Shown here: piece after piece, positions 24,203-33,459 of the stretch
Layout: each line of letters begins with the position of its first letter
Position numbering within the stretch: the stretch's first letter is position 1
NCBI RefSeq assembly: GCF_002042965.1
Contig: NZ_MZNT01000001.1
Coordinates: forward strand, 434,001-498,000
DNA: 64,000 bases
Direction: 5' to 3'
DNA from: Paenibacillus sp. 32352
GTDB lineage: Bacteria; Bacillota; Bacilli; Paenibacillales; NBRC-103111
Made by a program: the position numbers and the translations under genes
Notes under the pieces: generated by a model
Told to the model about the DNA's origin: nothing
What the model saw: the letters and a program-made list of their open reading frames with translations, nothing else
Database searches by the model: none

Positions 24203-25977
24203 AACGATTGTTGAAATGGTTTCGAAGCAGAAGCATAGCGACGAAGCATTCGTTGTTTCTTTTTAGCGGCACCCTGGTGCTGTTCGGGCTGCTGGCTTGG
24301 AACAGTTTACACGATGCGGAGCAGCTGTTCCGGAAGCAGGTGCTGTCCGACGCGCAGGTGATAATTGACCGCACGAACCTTTATATGGACGCCTATCTGG
24401 ACAATGTTCAAAACATTCTTCTCCTGCTTTCGGCACGGGAGGATCTATTCGAACCAGGGCAAGAGGAGGAGGCAGTCAATGTACTGCGCACCTATGCAGC
24501 TAATAACAGCACACTGTACAAAACCTTATATTTCGTACGTTCAGACGGTAAAGTGCTGTCCAACACCCAGGTTTATTACGATATTATCGGCAATCCGCAT
24601 CTTGCTCAGCTCTACGAGCAAGCCCGTAAAAATTACGGCGTCATGATCAGCGAGCCGTATGAATCTCCGTTATCAGGCAAGACGGTCGCCTTCCTATTTC
24701 CTATTAGGTCCAAAGCAGGCGATCAATTGAAAGGGATGGCTGTCGTGGAAGTGGATTTAGTGAGGCTAACGACCATGCTATTACAGCTCATGAGCTCCAA
24801 GAATCAAACCTTTACGATTATTACGAATAAAAATCACGTGGTCAATACATACGATACGAGCTGGCCGATGTTTTATTATGATCTGCTGCCGTACAATACG
24901 AAGGTTTTTCCGCCGGATCTGAACAGCGATTTTATCGAGCAGGTAGGGGATTTGCCTGTAGGTGTGACAGAAATAGACGGAGCAAGAAGTAAGCTTGTCG
25001 CTGTCAAGTCAGGGATGAATAAGCTTGGCTGGTACTTTGTTTCTTTTATCGAAGACCGTTATTTTTATCAAAACATCATTAGTTTATACAACAACTATAG
25101 GACGGCTGCAGCGGTATGGATTCTGCTGTTGCTGATAAGCTCCTATATCATGAGCCGCTATATTACTTATCCGGTGCGTATGCTCGTAGCCAAAATGGAC
25201 CGTGTCCGCGATATTGAGGTGCTGCCGAGCATATCCGTTCAACGGGAGGATGAGATCGGGCGGCTGGCCAAGAGTTATAACGCGATGATGGAGCGGATCC
25301 ATGGGCTGCTGATAGAGACAAAGGAAATGGAGCAGCGCAAGAAACAGTACGAGCTTAAGATGCTGCAAAGCCAGATTGCGCCGCATTTCTTATATAATAC
25401 ACTGGCTTGCATAAGCAGCTTGGCCAAGCAGCAAAAAACCGATGCCGTGCGGGAGACGATTCGTTCTTTGGTCGGCTTATTGTCGTTCAGCTTCGACAAG
25501 AGCAGTGAATTCGTGTCGCTGGAAGAAGAGCTGGAAGGACTCCGGATGTATGCTCACATTCAAACGGTACGTTACGGGGATAAGTTTACCTTTCAAATGC
25601 AGATCGCTCCTGAGACGCTGTCTTGCAGCATCTTAAAGCTGACCCTGCAGCCTTTAATGGAAAATGCCATCTTCCATGGCTTAGCTCCGCGAAAGGTCCA
25701 GGGGATGATCCGAATCCGCACGGAACTGCGGCGCGGACGGCTTATTGTTTATCTTCGCGACAATGGGGTGGGGATGGACTCCGATCAGTTGGAGAATGTA
25801 TTCTCCGAACGCAAAAAGGCGCCCAGCAAGCACCGCTTTACCGGCATCGGCATCATGAATGTGCAGGAGCGGATCCAGCTTCATTTCGGGGGACAATTTG
25901 GGCTGCGTATCGCCAGCTTGCCTGACGTAGGCACCTTGATTCGGATTGAAATTCCGGCTTATATACATACCAATTAA
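24199..25977 (+). CDS. YesM-type sensor histidine kinase
   Basis: 592 residues. Transmembrane helix (17-38), extracellular dCache-like sensor (about 40-295), second helix (about 300-320), HAMP (about 320-375), then the His_kinase domain with QIAPHFLYNTL (H396) and an HATPase domain (NAIFHGL, DNGVGM, GIGIMNVQERI). It probably senses a carbohydrate or carbohydrate-loaded binding protein outside the cell and phosphorylates the YesN-like regulator. The operon order regulator-kinase-transporter is typical for Paenibacillus. Confidence 0.93.
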   Translation: MKRLLKWFRSRSIATKHSLFLFSGTLVLFGLLAWNSLHDAEQLFRKQVLSDAQVIIDRTNLYMDAYLDNVQNILLLLSAREDLFEPGQEEEAVNVLRTYAANNSTLYKTLYFVRSDGKVLSNTQVYYDIIGNPHLAQLYEQARKNYGVMISEPYESPLSGKTVAFLFPIRSKAGDQLKGMAVVEVDLVRLTTMLLQLMSSKNQTFTIITNKNHVVNTYDTSWPMFYYDLLPYNTKVFPPDLNSDFIEQVGDLPVGVTEIDGARSKLVAVKSGMNKLGWYFVSFIEDRYFYQNIISLYNNYRTAAAVWILLLLISSYIMSRYITYPVRMLVAKMDRVRDIEVLPSISVQREDEIGRLAKSYNAMMERIHGLLIETKEMEQRKKQYELKMLQSQIAPHFLYNTLACISSLAKQQKTDAVRETIRSLVGLLSFSFDKSSEFVSLEEELEGLRMYAHIQTVRYGDKFTFQMQIAPETLSCSILKLTLQPLMENAIFHGLAPRKVQGMIRIRTELRRGRLIVYLRDNGVGMDSDQLENVFSERKKAPSKHRFTGIGIMNVQERIQLHFGGQFGLRIASLPDVGTLIRIEIPAYIHTN

Positions 25978-26094
25978 AGCGTTTGCAAGAATTGAGACAG
26001 TTTCGCAGGATCACTGTATAGAACCTCTGAGAACAGGTCGGTATACTTAATTTTGTAGAAGAAAACGCATACAAAATGAAGAGGAGGTGATCTT

Positions 26095-27060
26095 GTGGAG
26101 CGGCAGCTTTCGATAAAAGACGTACAGATGATAAAGCAAAAGGAACAGGGGCTGAAGCTGCTTCGCCGAAGGATATGGGGGTTTCGGGCTTTTTATATCA
26201 TGCTGCTGCCGGGGGTCCTGTATTACATTGTATTCCGCTATTTTCCGATGTACGGCGTTATTATCGCCTTCAAGGATTTCAATATGCTGGAGGGGATTGT
26301 CGGCAGTTCATGGGCGGATCCGTGGTACAAACATTTTCAAACGTTTTTCAACTCGCCATACTTTTCTCAGCTTTTGCTGAACACGACACTCATCAGCCTG
26401 TATAAGCTGGTTTTCGGAACGGTACCCCCGATTCTCATGGCGCTGTTACTTAACGAATGCCGGGTGCGCTGGTTCAGGACTGTCGTTCAAACGTTGACGT
26501 ACATGCCGCATTTTTTATCCTGGGTCATCATTTATGGGGTACTGATTGCTTTATTCTCGCAAAACTCGGGTCTCGTCAACCGCTGGCTAGTGGAATCGGG
26601 AGGCAGCTCGATCGGGTTCTTGACCTCTACGGATTATTTCCGGACGATACTGGTCGGCTCTGAAATATGGAAGGACCTTGGCTGGGGAGCCATCATTTAT
26701 TTGGCGGCGATGACGGCGATCGATCCGACGCTGTATGAAGCTGCAAGAGTGGACGGTGCCGGCAGGCTGAGGATGATATGGCATATTACGATTCCAGGGA
26801 TTCGCAACGTTATCGTGCTTCTGCTTATTTTAAAGCTCGGTACCATTCTGGATGCAGGCTTCGACCAAATTTATATTTTGTATAACATTCAAGTGTATCA
26901 GGTTGCGGATATTTTGGATACCTGGGTGTTCAGAACCGGGCTGCAGCAGCTGAACTTTAGCTTGGGTGCCGCCGTAGGGCTCTTCAAGTCCGTGATCGGC
27001 ATGATCCTGGTTATCGGCTCCAATCAGCTGTCCAAGAAATGGGGGGAAGGGATATGGTAA
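26095..27060 (+). CDS. CUT1-family ABC sugar permease (LplB/YteP-like)
   Basis: 321 residues with six membrane helices and the EAA loop YEAARVDGAGRLRMIWHITIP near residue 215. The GTG start follows GAGGAGG by 8 bases; the N-terminal 30 residues are cytoplasmic and charged. It forms the transmembrane pore with the permease encoded next, whose start overlaps its stop. No ATPase gene is nearby, so a shared MsmX-like ATPase probably energises it. Confidence 0.92.
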   Translation: MERQLSIKDVQMIKQKEQGLKLLRRRIWGFRAFYIMLLPGVLYYIVFRYFPMYGVIIAFKDFNMLEGIVGSSWADPWYKHFQTFFNSPYFSQLLLNTTLISLYKLVFGTVPPILMALLLNECRVRWFRTVVQTLTYMPHFLSWVIIYGVLIALFSQNSGLVNRWLVESGGSSIGFLTSTDYFRTILVGSEIWKDLGWGAIIYLAAMTAIDPTLYEAARVDGAGRLRMIWHITIPGIRNVIVLLLILKLGTILDAGFDQIYILYNIQVYQVADILDTWVFRTGLQQLNFSLGAAVGLFKSVIGMILVIGSNQLSKKWGEGIW

Positions 27061-27914
27061 AAAGCTTCGAGGATCGCTTCATCAATGTACTGGTGTACAT
27101 GGTGCTTGGCTTGGCGGGCGCGGCAGCCATATTTCCCCTCATGTATGTTTTCTCGGTATCGATCACCCCTTTTTCAGAGGTGCTTAAGAACGGGGGATTC
27201 ATTTTACTCCCCAAGTCGGCGACGTTTACCGCCTATGAGAAGCTGCTGACCGAGTCCGCTATTCCTCGCGCATTCTGGGTGACGGTGTACATTACCATAG
27301 TAGGAACGGTGATTAATCTTGCGCTGACCATTTTGATGGCTTATCCGCTTAGCCGCAAAATGCTGCCCGGCCGTCAAGTCTTCCTGCTGCTTGTCGTATT
27401 CACGATGCTTTTCAGCGGAGGGCTGATCCCGACCTACCTGGTTGTTAAATCGCTAGGCCTGCTGGATTCGGTATGGTCTATGATTTTGCCCAATGCGGTA
27501 TGGAGCTTCAATGTGCTTATTATGAAAAGCTTCTTTGAAAACCTGCCTGAGGAGCTATTCGAATCGGCCCGGATGGACGGAGCGAAGGAATTTCGCATTC
27601 TGATGCAGATGGTTGTCCCGTTATCGGTTCCTTCACTGCTTACGGTTGGCTTGTTTTACATGGTAGGGCATTGGAATGAATTCTTTCAAGCAATCATGTA
27701 TGTCACCGACCGCACATTGTTCCCCCTTCAAGTCATTATCCGCGAGCTGTTGATGCTCACGCAGCAACCGCTTGAAAATGCGGAGAACATGCTGCCTACC
27801 GAAACGATGCAGATGGCGTCGGTCGTTATGGCGAGCTTACCTATTATTATCATATATCCTTTTATTCAAAAGCACTTTACCAAAGGCATGCTGCTCGGTT
27901 CCGTCAAAGGTTAA
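27054..27914 (+). CDS. CUT1-family ABC sugar permease (LplC/YtcP-like)
   Basis: 286 residues, six helices, EAA loop FESARMDGAKEFRILMQMVVP near residue 175. The ATG at 27054 overlaps the stop of the previous gene (ATGGTAA) and sits behind GGGGGAAGGG; an earlier in-frame ATG at 27039 is inside that site. It pairs with the upstream permease and the lipoprotein downstream. Confidence 0.92.
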   Translation: MVKSFEDRFINVLVYMVLGLAGAAAIFPLMYVFSVSITPFSEVLKNGGFILLPKSATFTAYEKLLTESAIPRAFWVTVYITIVGTVINLALTILMAYPLSRKMLPGRQVFLLLVVFTMLFSGGLIPTYLVVKSLGLLDSVWSMILPNAVWSFNVLIMKSFFENLPEELFESARMDGAKEFRILMQMVVPLSVPSLLTVGLFYMVGHWNEFFQAIMYVTDRTLFPLQVIIRELLMLTQQPLENAENMLPTETMQMASVVMASLPIIIIYPFIQKHFTKGMLLGSVKG

Positions 27915-27936
27915 TCAAAGATAAAGGAAGAAGGGG

Positions 27937-29493
27937 ATGGCATTGACCAAAACAAGTAAGGCGCTCATTGTTTCCGCAAGTATGATGATTGTCGGCGGCA
28001 GCGTTCTGGCTGGATGTAACAGCGGATCTACGGCGAAGCCCGCACAGCAGGCGGCAGGTAAGGATACGCCCGCAGCGGCTTCCTCGGGGAAGCCGGTCAA
28101 GCTGGATATTATCGAGAATGCGAATGGCCTGCCTGCTCCCGATCAGGACATCATTAAGCAGGAGCTGGATAAAGTGCTCGGAACGGATCTGAATTTGACG
28201 GTATACGCGTCCGGGGACGATTATAAGAATCAGCTCAATGTCCGAATGGCCTCCGCTAATTTCCCCGATTTGTTCATGGTAGACCGTCAGCAGCTGAAGC
28301 AGTTTTCCGATCAAGGCCTGCTGCTTGACCTGACGCCGTATATGGATTCGAAGCTGAAGACAGTCAAAGACTTTATAGGGGCGGAAAGCCTGAAAAAAGG
28401 GACGATGAACGGCAAAGTATATGCCGTCTCCAAAACGCCGCAAATCCCTTACGATACGTATTTTATCCGTAAGGATTGGCTCGATAAGCTTGGTATGCAG
28501 ATCCCGAAGACGACCGATGAGCTGTTCGAGGCTGCCAAAGCATTCGTGGAGAAAGACCCGGACGGCAACGGCAAAAAGGACACGATTGGGATCACTGGCG
28601 GTAAATTCGGAGCATTCAATACGATCTTCGGCGCTTATGGAATCGGGTTCTCCGAAAATGTCCCGAGCCTCTACGTGAAAGACAATAAGCTGATCAATTC
28701 GCTGTACGACCCTGCTATGAAGGATGCTCTTACGTTCATTAATAAGCTGACGGCATCGGGTGCGGTAGATCCCGAGCTGATGGCGAATTCCGGGCTGCAG
28801 CACCAGCAAAAGGCGATCAAAGGGCAGGCGGGGATCATTTATATTGACTGGCCGAATATGACGAAGGATCAGTTCGTAGATCAGATTAAAGCGGTGAATC
28901 CGAATGCGAACTGGGTTCAGGTCGATGCGGTGAAAGGGCCTGGAGGCCAGTTGGCCAGCTCATGGGATATCGGGAAAACGGCGGGATTGTTCGCCATACC
29001 CAAGACGCTGGAGAAAAATCCGGAGAAGCTGCAGAAGGTATTCGATTTGCTTAATTATGTATCTACCAAGGATACAGGATCTTTGCTCGTGCAATATGGC
29101 GTTAAAGGCAAGCATTACAACATGGAGGGCTCGAAGGTCATTCCAACGGATTTGATGAACAAGGAAGGCGGGTACTTCTGGTTGTATCAGTTCACCGGAC
29201 GGCCGGAAATGGAATATTTGCAGGTCAAGTTCGCCAAGCAGGCTCCTTTTATCGAGTTTGCCAACAAGCAGCCGCGAATTCAGGCGCTGAACGGCTTCGT
29301 CGATTATCCGAACGGCTATAATGCCGCAGACGCGAACCGGTATATTGAAGAAGAGCTGGCGAAGTTTATCTATGGCAAACGACCGCTTAGCGAGTATGAC
29401 AGCTTCCTCAAAACGCTCGAAACGTCGATGAATTATAAAGCCTATATGGATGCGGCACAGAAGCAGCTTAAGGATCTCGGGTATTTAAAATAG
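27937..29493 (+). CDS. Sugar ABC transporter lipoprotein (LplA-like)
   Basis: 518 residues. The signal peptide ends in lipobox LAGC (C26), followed by a Ser/Ala/Lys-rich tether and a type-1 extracellular solute-binding fold (DPDGNGKKDTIGI near residue 208, a motif common in this Paenibacillus family). It captures an oligosaccharide and hands it to the two permeases just upstream. AAGGAAG lies 8 bases before the ATG. The ligand cannot be read from sequence; the PhyH gene after it is not a clear clue. Confidence 0.92.
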   Translation: MALTKTSKALIVSASMMIVGGSVLAGCNSGSTAKPAQQAAGKDTPAAASSGKPVKLDIIENANGLPAPDQDIIKQELDKVLGTDLNLTVYASGDDYKNQLNVRMASANFPDLFMVDRQQLKQFSDQGLLLDLTPYMDSKLKTVKDFIGAESLKKGTMNGKVYAVSKTPQIPYDTYFIRKDWLDKLGMQIPKTTDELFEAAKAFVEKDPDGNGKKDTIGITGGKFGAFNTIFGAYGIGFSENVPSLYVKDNKLINSLYDPAMKDALTFINKLTASGAVDPELMANSGLQHQQKAIKGQAGIIYIDWPNMTKDQFVDQIKAVNPNANWVQVDAVKGPGGQLASSWDIGKTAGLFAIPKTLEKNPEKLQKVFDLLNYVSTKDTGSLLVQYGVKGKHYNMEGSKVIPTDLMNKEGGYFWLYQFTGRPEMEYLQVKFAKQAPFIEFANKQPRIQALNGFVDYPNGYNAADANRYIEEELAKFIYGKRPLSEYDSFLKTLETSMNYKAYMDAAQKQLKDLGYLK

Positions 29494-29512
29494 CTATTGG
29501 ACTGTATGAGGC

Positions 29513-29533
29513 GGGAGCCCCGCGGCTCCCTTT
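29513..29533 (+). terminator. Hairpin after the transporter genes
   Basis: GGGAGCC (29513-29519), loop CCGC, GGCTCCC (29524-29530), then TTTC. The T tract is short, so it may only reduce transcription into the PhyH gene or stabilise the upstream mRNA end. Confidence 0.55.
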
Positions 29534-29564
29534 CGCAATGATAATAAAAGAGGAGTGTTATTCC

Positions 29565-30395
29565 ATGACTTCGTCGTCCTTAGATTTGCAAGCCCTTGTG
29601 AACCAATTCCAGGATCAGGGCTATCTGGTGCTGCGCAATGTGTTGACACCGGAGAAGGTCGAGCGGTTAAATGCGGCCATTGATGGAATCATTGCGCAAG
29701 AACCGGAGGCCCTTGCTTATAACATCTATAATAGTGTCGAGCGTCACGAAGAAATCGCATCCTTGATCGACGAGCCGACTTTGCTTCCGCTCATGGTTCA
29801 ATTGCTGGGCCCTAATCTTCAACTGCATATTTCGCATTTGACCATCCGCAAGCCGAATCCGCAGGATGAGAAAACAGCATCGCAAAGCTTTATTAACTGG
29901 CATCAGGATGGCCCGCATCCCCAGTTTCCCAAAATCAATGGGGTTACGTCCACCTACTATATTAAAACATGCTATATCCTAAGCGATATGTCCGAGCCTA
30001 ATCGCGGTAACACCAAGATCATCCCGGGCTCTCATAATCGGCCGTTTCAGCCGGTTTCGCAAAATGTGGACGATATGCTTCAGGAGGAAGTCCAAATCTG
30101 CGGCAATCCCGGCGATGTGTTTATTTTTCCGCAAAATTTGTGGCATGCCGGTGCGCCTAACCGTTCCGGCTTTACACGGAGACAGCTGTTTCTAGGCTAC
30201 AGCCCGATTTGGATGCGACCCATTGATTATCGAACTGCATCGGAAAAACTCTTAAAGGATGCATCGCCAATCCGCAAGCAGCTGCTGGGTGTGATTGATG
30301 ATAATCCGTTCAAATATTACGTTCCGGACGAATCCATGATCCCTTTAAAGCAGCAATTCAGGGGCGATTCCGGAAAGAGCGAGTATGCTCAGTAA
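29565..30395 (+). CDS. Phytanoyl-CoA dioxygenase (PhyH) family protein
   Basis: 276 residues with the Fe(II)/2-oxoglutarate facial triad: NWHQDGPHP (H113, D115) and LWHAGAPNRSG (H194), followed by arginines at 206-207 that fit the co-substrate site. It hydroxylates or otherwise oxidises an unknown small molecule in the cytoplasm. GAGGAG is 9 bases upstream of the ATG. It follows the sugar transporter operon by 71 bases, with a weak hairpin between, so partial co-transcription is likely. Confidence 0.88.
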   Translation: MTSSSLDLQALVNQFQDQGYLVLRNVLTPEKVERLNAAIDGIIAQEPEALAYNIYNSVERHEEIASLIDEPTLLPLMVQLLGPNLQLHISHLTIRKPNPQDEKTASQSFINWHQDGPHPQFPKINGVTSTYYIKTCYILSDMSEPNRGNTKIIPGSHNRPFQPVSQNVDDMLQEEVQICGNPGDVFIFPQNLWHAGAPNRSGFTRRQLFLGYSPIWMRPIDYRTASEKLLKDASPIRKQLLGVIDDNPFKYYVPDESMIPLKQQFRGDSGKSEYAQ

Positions 30396-30575
30396 TCGTT
30401 TCAGGAAGAGCTCTCGTATAGAAGGTAAGAACTCCATTAGGAATCGAAATAGATGAAATGCGGAATCGGCTTCATGCGCTGTAATGGCGGGGAGGCCGAT
30501 TTTGTATTGGGATTGAACAAAGCCGGCCTCCGTGATAAAATTTGGTTGAAGATAAGTAAATGAGGTTATCCATGT

Positions 30576-30938
30576 ATGAACAAAACCGAAGCGGAATTCA
30601 GCAATTTAGTGAAAGCGTTTCGAAAACGCCATATGGGCAAAGGCCCCCGCGAAATCCGCACGACCTTCTGCAAGCATTGGGCGATCTGCGAGATGGACGG
30701 CAACCTTTCACCGGTTGAGAAATTTATTGCTTCCGGCACCGACGGCAAGCAGGCTCTGCGGACCGCCCGAACGGAGATGGTGAAGGAAATGTACAAGAAC
30801 CATCCGCCGGTAGAGATGGAGCAGCTGCTTGGGGCTAAATTTGTGGAGCTGTTCGTCGACATTGATCTGGAAAAAGACTTTGGCATGTCCATTTTCGTTT
30901 TTGATCAGGATATTCAAAGCAAATTTGCCGAGAAATAA
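30576..30938 (+). CDS. DUF2294 family protein
   Basis: 120 residues, soluble. KRHMGKGPREIRTTFCKHW and GNLSPVEKFIA match DUF2294, whose members have the pattern GKGP-E------L(T/S)P-E. The function is unresolved. A long terminator follows, so it is probably not co-transcribed with the oxidoreductase gene downstream, though the two are neighbours. GAGG lies 10 bases upstream of the ATG. Confidence 0.75.
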   Translation: MNKTEAEFSNLVKAFRKRHMGKGPREIRTTFCKHWAICEMDGNLSPVEKFIASGTDGKQALRTARTEMVKEMYKNHPPVEMEQLLGAKFVELFVDIDLEKDFGMSIFVFDQDIQSKFAEK

Positions 30939-30984
30939 TTTCATATTGTGCCGTTGGCACTTGGCAGCGTACCTGCTTAAGACT

Positions 30985-31051
30985 AACCGCCGCAGTAGAC
31001 ACTTCTTTTTTTATGAGATGTAAAAAGAGAAGCTGTTTGCTGCGGTTTTTT
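30985..31051 (+). terminator. Rho-independent terminator of the DUF2294 gene
   Basis: AACCGC plus GCAG (30985-30995, one bulged base) pair with CTGCGGTT (31040-31047), and inner CACTTCT pairs with AGAAG. Six T follow. The loop is long, but the outer stem and T tract are convincing. Confidence 0.75.
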
Positions 31052-31101
31052 CATTGCCGGCTCATAGGCTGCAAATAACAAGATCATAGGTGGGAATCCA
31101 T

Positions 31102-33453
31102 ATGGGAACAACGAAGCATAACGGTCCGATTCGGCTGCCGAAGCGGCCGGATCCCAAGCTGTGGGTCAGCAAGGCCCCGTTCGGGCTTGGACAGGTAAAG
31201 CCGCATCATATTAAGGAGACTATGAAGATTGCGTGGGAGAACCGCGATCAGCTGCCTTATGCCTATCGCATTTTAACTCAGGGTGTGTGCGATGGCTGCG
31301 CTTTGGGGGTATCCGGTTTATACGACCGAACGCTTGAAGGGCCGCATCTGTGCACAACAAGGCTGAATGTACTGCGGCTAAATACGATGCCGGCCATTCG
31401 TCCGGAGGTGCTGCATCAGGATATCAGAGAGCTGGAGAAGCTCGACAGCACGGCGCTGCGCAAGCTCGGCCGCATCCCTTATCCCCTGATCCGCCGCAAA
31501 GGAGAGACCCGATTCTCCCGAATATCCTGGGATGAGGCGCTAGATACGATTGCCGGCAAAATCAGGGAGATCGACCCTAAGCAGCTGGCGTTTTATTTGA
31601 CGGCACGAGGGATTACGAACGAATGCTATTATGCGGCAGCCAAGGTAGCCCGTCTGCTGGGTACGAACAACATTGACAATGCGTCCAGAATATGTCACTC
31701 CCCGTCCAAAACGGCTTTGAAGCGGTCCGTTGGGATAGGGGCATCCAGCTGCAACTACAAGGATTGGATCGGCACGGATGTACTGGTGTTTTGGGGCAGT
31801 GTGGCGGCGAATAATCAGCCGGTCTCGACCAAATATATGTATGCTGCCAAACGAAAAGGCACGAAAATTATCGTGATCAATCCTTACTACGAGCCTTCCA
31901 TGGAGCAGTACTGGATTCCGTCTATCCCGGAATCGGCGCTGTTTGGCACGAAGCTGGCCGATGACTTTTACCAGGTGAACATCGGCGGGGACATCGCCTT
32001 TATGAACGGCGTGATGAAGCATTGGTTCGAGATGGAGGAAGCGCAGCCGGGCAGCGCAATCGACCATGCCTTTGTCCGCGAGCATACGAAGGGGTACGAC
32101 GAGCTGAGGGCGCATGTAATGAAGCAGGACTGGGCTCTGCTGGAGAAGTCCTCTGGCCTGAGCCGGGAACGAATGCTCGAGTTCGCCCGGCTGCTGTCCG
32201 GCGCCCGTTCGGCGGTATTCGTCTGGAGTATGGGGCTGACCCAGCACCGGTTCGGAACGGATAATATATCACAGGTTGCGAATTTGGCTCTGCTCCGCGG
32301 GTTTCTCGGCAGAGAACACTGCGGCTTGATGCCGATTCGCGGTCATAGCGGCGTGCAAGGCTCCGGGGAGATGGGGGCAGACCCGTTCAGCTTGCCGGGC
32401 GGTGATTACAAAGCAGGGGACGTAGAGCGTATCGAACGTCTGTGGGGCTTCGAGCTGCCAAAGTGGCAGGGGGATATCGTGGGCGTTTCGTTGGAGAATG
32501 CGCTTCTGCCGGAGGATCACGAACGTAGACTCAAAGTATTCTACACGTCCGGCGGTAATTTCCTGGAGACGATGCCGGACCCGGAGTTTATAAGGCGGTG
32601 CCTGGAGCAGATCGATATCCGCGTCCATCAGGATATCGTGCTGAATACGTCCACGCTCCCGGAGGCGCGTGAAGCGGTTATTGTGCTTCCGGCGATGACC
32701 CGGTACGAGCAGCCGGGAGGAGGCACGTCCACCTCAACGGAACGGATGGTCTATTTCTCTCCCGAGATCGACGGGCCGAGAATAGGAGAAGCGCGCGCCG
32801 AATGGGCGATCTATGCCGAGCTTGCGGCCCGGGTGGACCCGCAGCACCAGCAGAAGGTGGGCTTTGCCACAGCGCAGCAGATCCGGGAGGAGATCGCCAG
32901 GGCGGTGCCCTACTATGACGGCATCCAGCATCTGGCGAACCGGGGGGACGTCTTCCAATGGGGCGGAGCCTGGCTGTGCGAGGACGGGATTTGTCCGACG
33001 CCGGACGGCCGCGGGCAGCTGATCCCGATTGAGCTGCCGGAGCTTCGCAAGCCCGAAGGGCATTTCATGGTGACGACACGCCGCGGCAAGCAGTTTAATT
33101 CGATGATCTATAGCGAGACGGATCCGTTCAACAACGCAGACCGCTATGATGTGCTTATGAACGAGGAGGACGCCGGAAGTATCGGCCTGCGGGCAGGAGA
33201 CGCCGTCGTGGTCTATAACCGCCATGGGCTGATGCACGGGCGATGCAAGCCGGTACCCATCCGGAGGGGTAATATCGAGGTACATTGGCCTGAGGGCAAC
33301 AGCCTGATCCCCAAAGGGGTCTATGAGCCTCATGCAGGGATACCGGAATACAATATTGCGGCCGTGGTCGAGAAAGCGGAGACGTATCATGCCTTTAAGG
33401 ATACCCGGTATGTGGAGAAACGGATTGCGGAGCTGGAGACGGAAATGGAGTGA
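31102..33453 (+). CDS. Molybdopterin oxidoreductase, FdhF/YdeP family
   Basis: 783 residues. The N-terminal region has cysteines C63, C66 and C84 (VCDGCALG, HLC), fewer than a standard formate dehydrogenase Fe-S motif. The molybdenum ligand position reads SRICHSPS (C198, H199), the cysteine form of the formate dehydrogenase motif. The C-terminal molydopterin-dinucleotide domain (about 640-760) contains TTRRGKQFNSM. ATG chosen at 31102 behind GGTGGGA. FdhD, which delivers sulfur to such enzymes, is encoded 6 bases downstream. The family includes proteins named formate dehydrogenase alpha; the actual substrate is unproven. Confidence 0.88.
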   Translation: MGTTKHNGPIRLPKRPDPKLWVSKAPFGLGQVKPHHIKETMKIAWENRDQLPYAYRILTQGVCDGCALGVSGLYDRTLEGPHLCTTRLNVLRLNTMPAIRPEVLHQDIRELEKLDSTALRKLGRIPYPLIRRKGETRFSRISWDEALDTIAGKIREIDPKQLAFYLTARGITNECYYAAAKVARLLGTNNIDNASRICHSPSKTALKRSVGIGASSCNYKDWIGTDVLVFWGSVAANNQPVSTKYMYAAKRKGTKIIVINPYYEPSMEQYWIPSIPESALFGTKLADDFYQVNIGGDIAFMNGVMKHWFEMEEAQPGSAIDHAFVREHTKGYDELRAHVMKQDWALLEKSSGLSRERMLEFARLLSGARSAVFVWSMGLTQHRFGTDNISQVANLALLRGFLGREHCGLMPIRGHSGVQGSGEMGADPFSLPGGDYKAGDVERIERLWGFELPKWQGDIVGVSLENALLPEDHERRLKVFYTSGGNFLETMPDPEFIRRCLEQIDIRVHQDIVLNTSTLPEAREAVIVLPAMTRYEQPGGGTSTSTERMVYFSPEIDGPRIGEARAEWAIYAELAARVDPQHQQKVGFATAQQIREEIARAVPYYDGIQHLANRGDVFQWGGAWLCEDGICPTPDGRGQLIPIELPELRKPEGHFMVTTRRGKQFNSMIYSETDPFNNADRYDVLMNEEDAGSIGLRAGDAVVVYNRHGLMHGRCKPVPIRRGNIEVHWPEGNSLIPKGVYEPHAGIPEYNIAAVVEKAETYHAFKDTRYVEKRIAELETEME

Positions 33454-33459
33454 CGGAGC

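Noticed and set aside
27904..28809. 301-codon minus-strand ORF inside the lipoprotein gene
   Set aside because: Antisense to a solute-binding lipoprotein with a lipobox; composition is typical of an antisense shadow.
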